Shown here: one piece after another, positions 5,569 to 8,850 of the stretch | How positions within the stretch are numbered: the stretch's first letter is position 1 | Layout: each line of letters begins with the position of its first letter | Assembly: GCA_003644405.1 (NCBI GenBank) | Contig: QNCE01000051.1 | Span: forward strand, 1-8,850 | DNA: 8,850 bases | Direction of reading: 5' to 3' | From: Candidatus Omnitrophota bacterium | Lineage (GTDB): Bacteria; Omnitrophota; Gorgyraeia; Duberdicusellales; 4484-171 | Position numbers and translations under genes: made by a program | Notes under the pieces: generated by a model | Seen by the model: only the letters and a program-made list of their open reading frames with translations | What the model was told of the DNA's origin: nothing | The model's database searches: none

Positions 5569-6507
5569 GTGTCTAAAGCGGTCCTTTTTTATAGTGAAGA
5601 TTTTAAGAAGTTGGATTTCGGCATCGGTCACCCGATGAGGGGAGACAGATACGAGAAAGCCTTGTTGGAGTTTAAAAAAGAGGGTCTGCTTAAACAGCTG
5701 GAGCTTAAAGAGCCCAGGCTTGTTTCAAAGGATATTCTGGAGTTCTTTCATACAAGGGAGTATATAAAAAGGGTTGAAGCTGCTAATGAAGGCATCCTGG
5801 GCTATGTGGGGGAAGAAGCCCCAGCTTTCAGAGGAATATTTGATGTAGGTCTTTTAAGTGTGAGTGCAGGGCTGAATTGCGCAGATGAACTCCTTAAGGG
5901 CAGCTTTGAGCTAGGGATAAACTTCTGCGGGGGCTGGCACCATGCTTTTGAGGATAGAGGAAGGGGTTTCTGCATATTCAATGATATAGCAGTAATAGCC
6001 AATTATCTATTAGATAAAGGGATAGGGAAGGTTATGATTGTTGATTATGATGCCCATCATGGAGACGGAACGCAGAAAGCATTTTATAATAGTAGAGATG
6101 TCTATACTGTCTCTCTTCATCAGGACCCTAAGACCTTATATCCTTTTCTTACGGGCTTTGAGGATGAATTAGGGGAAGGCCGAGGCTTAGGCTTTAATAG
6201 AAATTTTCCCTTATCTACTTATTGCCAAGACAAAGAATTTATTTCTAAATTCAGCCTGGCTGCAGAAATCATTGTAGGGTTTCGGCCGGAATTTGTAATT
6301 GTTCAGATGGGCGTAGATGGTTCAGGAGAATGTTTTATTTCCAATATGCAGTTAAGCAGAAAGTCTTATGATTATGCTTCAAAGGTTATTGCCGGCTTGC
6401 AGAAAGAGATTGGGTTTAGACTAATTGTTTTGGGTGGGGGAGGATTTAGACATCCTATGCTAGGCAAAAACTGGGGTATCCAAATTAAGAATTTTATAGG
6501 AGGTTGA
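5569..6507 (+). CDS. Histone deacetylase/acetylpolyamine amidohydrolase family protein, Phe at catalytic Tyr
   Basis: I choose GTG 5569 (312 residues) because AAAGGA (5557-5562) lies 6 nt upstream and MSKAVLFY is a usual family start; TTG 5545 would add eight residues without an SD. The arginase-like fold motifs are clear: GHPMRGDRYEKAL (20-32), FHTREYI (60-66), the general-base pair His124-His125 in GGWHHAF, GFCIFNDIA (133-141), zinc ligands Asp161 and His163 in VDYDAHHGDGT (158-168), and the third ligand Asp250 in QMGVDGSGE. The transition-state tyrosine of the GGGGY motif is Phe293 (GGGGF, 289-293). In human HDAC8 the equivalent Tyr-to-Phe change largely abolishes activity. The protein may therefore be a slow enzyme, use another residue or only bind acyl-lysine or polyamine ligands. 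It lies between groES and a NifX-like gene, which gives no clear substrate. Confidence 0.88.
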   Translation: MSKAVLFYSEDFKKLDFGIGHPMRGDRYEKALLEFKKEGLLKQLELKEPRLVSKDILEFFHTREYIKRVEAANEGILGYVGEEAPAFRGIFDVGLLSVSAGLNCADELLKGSFELGINFCGGWHHAFEDRGRGFCIFNDIAVIANYLLDKGIGKVMIVDYDAHHGDGTQKAFYNSRDVYTVSLHQDPKTLYPFLTGFEDELGEGRGLGFNRNFPLSTYCQDKEFISKFSLAAEIIVGFRPEFVIVQMGVDGSGECFISNMQLSRKSYDYASKVIAGLQKEIGFRLIVLGGGGFRHPMLGKNWGIQIKNFIGG

Positions 6508-6509
6508 GT

Positions 6510-6914
6510 ATGGAGTTTATTTTTGCTTTTGCTACCGATGATGGTAAAACTTTGAGGGGTGAGGGACATTTTGGGAATGCCAGCAGTTACTCTATTTATA
6601 AAATATCTTCTGACGGCTATGAATTTATAGAAAAGAGAGACAACTTTGAAGTGGAAGAAGATGAAGATGATAAACACGGTGACCCGAACAAAGCAAAGGC
6701 TGTTTCTTCCCTGTTGAAAGGAGTAGATGTGTTCGTGGGAAAAAGGTTCGGCCCCAATATAAAAAGGATGATAAAGAAATTTGTCTGTATTGTAATCAGG
6801 GAGAAATCTGTAAGAATAGAAGAGGCAGTTAAGCTTATAAAAGATAATATGGACAGGGTAGAGGAAGAATATAAGAAGGGTGAGGTCAGAAAACCTCTGG
6901 TTTTTAGCTCTTAG
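6510..6914 (+). CDS. NifX/NifB-type dinitrogenase cofactor-biosynthesis domain protein (COG1433-like)
   Basis: The start is ATG 6510, with AGGAGG (6498-6503) at 6-nt spacing; TTG 6504 in the same frame has no SD of its own. The 134-residue protein shows the RNase H-like fold of the NifX/NafY/NifB C-terminal family: an N-terminal strand FAFATDDGKT (5-14), the GEGHFGNASSYSIYKI motif (17-32), an acidic loop EVEEDEDD (47-54), KAKAVSSLLKGVDVFVGKRF (61-80) with GPNI following, and a C-terminal KFVCIVIREKSVRIEEAVKL (90-109). Relatives carry Fe-S or FeMo-cofactor clusters, but most in non-diazotrophs are of unknown function. No nif genes are visible here. The C-terminal 25 residues form a charged helical tail. 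The HDAC-like gene ends 2 bp upstream, so the two are co-transcribed. Confidence 0.82.
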   Translation: MEFIFAFATDDGKTLRGEGHFGNASSYSIYKISSDGYEFIEKRDNFEVEEDEDDKHGDPNKAKAVSSLLKGVDVFVGKRFGPNIKRMIKKFVCIVIREKSVRIEEAVKLIKDNMDRVEEEYKKGEVRKPLVFSS

Positions 6915-6927
6915 GTTAGCAAGCTTT

Positions 6928-7201
6928 ATGAAGTTTGAGTTTAAGAAAAGAAGAAAAGAAAGATGGCAATTATCTCTCCTTGGGATAAGGGCAAAAAAAT
7001 AAGTCTATTTGCCGGTAGGTCTTCTTTAAGACTAAACCCTATAGGCTTAGAGCTGAGTTCAAAAGGCAGCTTAATAATGTTAAGAGAAACTTTAGTAAGG
7101 TTGTAGTAGTTTATGGAAGCAACTGCTATATAGATACAAAAGACCTTAGAGTTAAAAAGCCATTATTAGATATAATTGCTTCGATAGAAGAAAGGGGGTA
7201 G
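6928..7201 (+). pseudogene. Coding-like remnant in three frames, probable decayed gene
   Basis: No intact gene fits this 289-bp gap (6915-7203), but coding-like sequence moves between frames. Frame 6928-7002 reads MKFEFKKRRKERW and then loses sense. Frame 6963 gives AIISPWDKGKK. A third frame, open from 7019 to TAG 7199-7201, reads TKPYRLRAEFKRQLNNVKRN, then a strand-like KVVVVYGSNCYIDTKD and LLDIIASIEERG. That last frame is about 60 residues with no ATG, GTG or TTG start near its beginning, and its stop lies 2 bp before the thioredoxin ATG, the spacing of a normal operon gene. One or more frameshifts, by decay or by assembly error, would explain it. I do not recognise the family with confidence; IISPWD recalls small proteins of DUF6884 type, which is only a guess. 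Confidence 0.4.
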
Positions 7202-7203
7202 AG

Positions 7204-7521
7204 ATGGCGGTTGAGTTAACTGAGGCAAATTTTCAGAAAGAGGTGCTGGAGACGGATATGCCCGTATTGGTGGATTTTTGGGCTCCCTGGTGTATGCCCT
7301 GTTTGATAACAGCACCAGTTATTGAGAAGATAGCTGAAGAATATAAGGGAAGAATCAAGGTTTGTAAGTTGAATGTGGAGGAGGCTAGTTCAGTTGCTTC
7401 TAATTATGGTGTAATGAGTATTCCAACAATAATGGTTTTTAAAAATGGTGAAATCGTTAATAAGACGGTAGGGGCTTTATCGAAAGAGGACCTTGAGGAA
7501 TTTATAAAGCCTTATATTTAG
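7204..7521 (+). CDS. trxA: Thioredoxin with CMPC active site
   Basis: The 105-residue protein is a full single-domain thioredoxin that reduces disulfides in cytosolic proteins. The active site is DFWAPWCMPC (24-33), with Cys30 and Cys33, so the usual Gly-Pro between the cysteines is Met-Pro. The buried Asp24, the cis-proline Pro74 in MSIPTIMVF (71-79) and the C-terminal FKNGEIVNKTVGALSKEDLE (79-98) are normal. An additional Cys54 lies on a central strand. A purine-rich SD (AAAGGGGG, 7191-7198) is 5 nt upstream. It is the likely partner of the reductase encoded about 2.6 kb upstream. It heads a group with an FmdB zinc ribbon (21 bp downstream) and a J-domain protein, which suggests a role in protein folding or metal-site maintenance. 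Confidence 0.95.
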   Translation: MAVELTEANFQKEVLETDMPVLVDFWAPWCMPCLITAPVIEKIAEEYKGRIKVCKLNVEEASSVASNYGVMSIPTIMVFKNGEIVNKTVGALSKEDLEEFIKPYI

Positions 7522-7542
7522 AATACTTAGGGAGGTGAGATT

Positions 7543-7755
7543 ATGCCTATTTATACTTATATTTGCCAGAAGTGTGCTCATAAATTTGAACTGCTTTTAG
7601 GTATGACCTCCCAGAAGCCAGAGGTTAGATGTAGCAAGTGTGGGAGTAAGGATGTAAAAAAAGTATTTAGTTCCTTTAGCGTAGGAAATCCGAATAATAA
7701 ATCTTCTGGGTCTTCTGGCTCGAGTTGTCCTACCGGGACTTGTCCTTTAGGATAA
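7543..7755 (+). CDS. FmdB-family zinc-ribbon protein
   Basis: The 70-residue protein begins MPIYTYICQKC with the FmdB/CxxC_CXXC_SSSS pattern: Cys8-x-x-Cys11, then Cys30-x-x-Cys33 (RCSKCGSKDVKKVFS), which form one zinc ribbon. A Ser/Gly-rich linker (49-61) leads to a C-terminal SCPTGTCPLG with Cys62 and Cys67, the short Cys-containing tail common in this family. FmdB proteins are named from a methylotroph formamidase regulator, but their general function is unknown. Strong SD GGGAGGTGA (7530-7538) precedes the ATG. The gap to the J-domain gene is 12 bp, so the thioredoxin, zinc-ribbon and J-domain genes look like one transcription unit. The additional C-terminal cysteine pair could be a thioredoxin target, which is inference. 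Confidence 0.9.
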   Translation: MPIYTYICQKCAHKFELLLGMTSQKPEVRCSKCGSKDVKKVFSSFSVGNPNNKSSGSSGSSCPTGTCPLG

Positions 7756-7767
7756 AGAGGAAGATGT

Positions 7768-8085
7768 ATGAAGTTTAAATTTGAGGAGCTTGACAGAGCA
7801 AGAAAGATTTTAGGATTGGATGAAGAGGCAACTTTATATGAAGTTAGAAATAATTATTATGAATTATCAAAGAAGTTTCATCCTGATAGATGTAAGGGGA
7901 ATAAAAAGGAATGTGAAGAAAAATTTAAAGAGATAACCCAGGCCTATAATCTTATTATGGAGTATATAGCCTGCTTTAGAATTTCTTTTAAAGAGAAGGA
8001 TGTAGAAAGGATGAGTATAGACAAGGTTACTTATAAGCATTTAAAACAGTTTTATGACGGCTGGTGGGAAAATTTAGACTACTAA
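7768..8085 (+). CDS. Small J-domain (DnaJ-like) protein
   Basis: The 105-residue protein starts with a complete J domain: helix I with ARKILGLDEEATLYEVRNNY (11-30), helix II, the Hsp70-stimulating His38-Pro39-Asp40 in KKFHPDRCKG, and helix III EEKFKEITQAYNLIMEY (50-66). Helix I-II spacing matches DnaJ. There is no Gly/Phe region, no zinc centre and no C-terminal client domain. Instead a 35-residue tail ends in the aromatic HLKQFYDGWWENLDY (91-105), which may be the specificity or partner-binding part. Two cysteines (Cys42 and Cys49) flank the loop after HPD. It would recruit an Hsp70 to a specific task. GAGG at 7757-7760 is the SD. Its location after the thioredoxin and zinc-ribbon genes suggests a shared folding role. 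Confidence 0.9.
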   Translation: MKFKFEELDRARKILGLDEEATLYEVRNNYYELSKKFHPDRCKGNKKECEEKFKEITQAYNLIMEYIACFRISFKEKDVERMSIDKVTYKHLKQFYDGWWENLDY

Positions 8086-8096
8086 CTTTAAGAGAT

Positions 8097-8720
8097 ATGC
8101 AGAATCCCTTTGATAAGGAGAGAGTGGCTAAAAATTATAATAACTGGTATATAGAAAATACTAAAATTGATGAGTTGGAGAAAAGGCTTATTCTAAAACT
8201 GATAAAGCCTAACTTTGGAGAAACTCTTTTAGATATAGGTTGTGGAGCAGGCTGGCATCTTCATTGGTTTAAAAATCTGGGATTAGAAGTCAAAGGTATA
8301 GATATTTCTCCTTATATGGTGAAAGAGGCAAGAGAGTTTTTAGGGGATAAGGTAGATATTCAAGTGATGCCTGCCGAAAACTTAGAATTTGCTGATAATT
8401 CTTTTGATATTGTTACTTTAATTACTGTTTTAGAATTTGTTGAGGACCCCCTAAAGGTTCTTAAAGAGGCTTTAAGAGTATCAAAAAATAGAGTATTTTT
8501 AGGAGTTTTAAATAAATATTCTTGGTTAAATCTGAGGAGAAAATACCTTTCCTTATTTAAGGAGAGCGTATACAAAAAAGCTAAGTTTTATACTGTAAGG
8601 GAGTTAGTAAACTTGGTAAAGTCTATTCATAAGGATTTAAATATACACTGGCAAACAGCTATTTCTCATCAGCCTTCTAAGAATTATTGGGGAGCCTTTA
8701 TTGGAGTATTGATAACTTGA
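8097..8720 (+). CDS. Class I SAM-dependent methyltransferase
   Basis: I choose ATG 8097 (207 residues), with a weak AAGAG about 2 nt upstream; the frame is open back to GTG 8064, which would overlap the J-domain gene by 22 bp and has no better SD, so the start is uncertain. Motif I is LLDIGCGAGWHLHWF (44-58), followed by the acidic end of strand 2 in GIDISPYMVKEA (67-78), AENLEFADNSFDIVTL (93-108) with the usual F-D before strand 4, and EFVEDPLKVLKEALRVSKN (113-131). This is the Methyltransf_11 type, acting on small molecules or lipids. The C-terminal third (140-207), with YSWLNLRRKYLSLFKESVYK (141-160), lacks a recognisable substrate signature, so the acceptor is unknown. The gene follows the J-domain gene by 11 bp on the chosen start. 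Confidence 0.88.
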   Translation: MQNPFDKERVAKNYNNWYIENTKIDELEKRLILKLIKPNFGETLLDIGCGAGWHLHWFKNLGLEVKGIDISPYMVKEAREFLGDKVDIQVMPAENLEFADNSFDIVTLITVLEFVEDPLKVLKEALRVSKNRVFLGVLNKYSWLNLRRKYLSLFKESVYKKAKFYTVRELVNLVKSIHKDLNIHWQTAISHQPSKNYWGAFIGVLIT

Positions 8721-8751
8721 CAAAATGTTTTGAAAATAATGTGTCAAGTTA
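8713..8751 (+). repeat. 10-bp inverted repeat across a stop and the next start
   Basis: TAACTTGACA (8713-8722) and TGTCAAGTTA (8742-8751) are exact reverse complements separated by 19 nt. The left arm holds the last codons and TGA of the methyltransferase gene; the right arm begins directly after ATG 8739-8741 of the following frame. No T-run follows, so an intrinsic terminator is unlikely. It may be a dyad operator, or an RNA hairpin affecting initiation of the next gene. The left arm also contains TTGACA (8717-8722), but the only -10-like match (TAATGT, 8737-8742) has a short 14-nt spacer. Confidence 0.7.
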
Positions 8752-8850
8752 AGAATGAAGCCAGAATTTATAGAAGCTATATTCTTGAGATTAAACTGAG
8801 AGAAGATGTTAAACTCTTGATTGGTAAGCTGGGCTTGCTGGGATTTAAGA
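8739..8850 (+). CDS. Probable DUF123 (GIY-YIG-like) protein, N-terminal part (3' end outside window)
   Basis: An open frame starts at ATG 8739 and continues to the window end without a stop, giving 37 residues. RSYILEIKLREDVKLLIGKL (12-31) followed by GLLGFK resembles the start of DUF123 domains, which typically read Y-x-L-x-[IL]-x-L-x-x-D, then I-G-K-L-G and F-x-x-G-x-Y-x-Y-V-G-S-A. The decisive YVGSA part would lie just beyond the window. DUF123 proteins are GIY-YIG-like and are found alone or fused to endonuclease III, with no proven general function. No clear SD precedes the ATG, and the start lies inside the inverted-repeat structure at 8713-8751, so its translation may be structured or coupled to the methyltransferase gene ending 18 bp upstream. 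Confidence 0.55.
   Translation, partial: MCQVKNEARIYRSYILEIKLREDVKLLIGKLGLLGFK

Noticed and set aside
6372..6677. 101-residue minus-strand open frame
   Set aside because: It overlaps the C-terminus of the HDAC-like gene and the NifX-like gene antisense, and shows no recognisable domain.
4578..8085. A defence or toxin-antitoxin island
   Set aside because: None of the proteins matches a defence nuclease, toxin or phage family, and no repeats, integrase or transposase are seen.
8064..8096. GTG 8064 as the methyltransferase start
   Set aside because: It would overlap the J-domain gene by 22 bp without an SD, and the added residues do not match the family; not fully excluded, since the SD for ATG 8097 is also weak.

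Overview
The window is a densely packed bacterial segment in which every supported gene lies on the + strand. Many genes abut or overlap by a few bases: ATGA overlaps occur at 697-700 and 3643-3646, and several other gaps are under 15 bp. Good Shine-Dalgarno (SD) sequences, GTG/TTG start options, a GroES and a bacterial thioredoxin system indicate a bacterium. The AT-rich codon use, the [4Fe-4S] family-4 uracil-DNA glycosylase, the NifX-like protein and the large thiol-redox complement suggest an anaerobe, perhaps thermophilic, from a poorly sampled lineage. An Omnitrophota-like or similar candidate phylum is only a guess; no rRNA or taxon marker is present.

Layout. 1-157 is the C-terminal end of a DUF1684 protein. 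170-3646 is an AT-rich run of housekeeping or repair genes: a DJ-1/PfpI protein, the PLP-homeostasis protein YggS, a COG1237 metallo-beta-lactamase-fold hydrolase, an HD-domain phosphohydrolase, family-4 uracil-DNA glycosylase and a CoA-binding-domain protein. A perfect GC-rich hairpin lies at 2043-2059. From about 3640 base composition becomes clearly more GC-rich. This part holds a thioredoxin reductase lacking the NADPH-phosphate motif, a fusion of a cysteine-less thioredoxin-like domain (SQRS instead of CxxC) with an active-looking glutaredoxin domain, an orphan groES, an HDAC-family deacetylase-like protein with Phe at the catalytic Tyr position, and a NifX/NifB-type protein.

From 6915 to 7203 there is no intact gene, only coding-like fragments in three frames that look like a decayed gene. 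Then come a thioredoxin with a CMPC active site, an FmdB-type zinc ribbon, a small J-domain protein, a class I SAM methyltransferase and, cut by the window end, the start of a probable DUF123 (GIY-YIG-like) protein. A 10-bp inverted repeat spans the methyltransferase stop and the start of that last gene.

Together, about 3640-8085 reads as a protein-thiol and protein-folding neighbourhood: reductase, Grx fusion, Trx, GroES, J-domain protein and zinc ribbon. I do not see a defence system, mobile element, CRISPR array, tRNA or rRNA. The points most worth a second look are the unusual active sites of the reductase, the Trx-like/Grx fusion and the HDAC-like protein, and the two hairpins.
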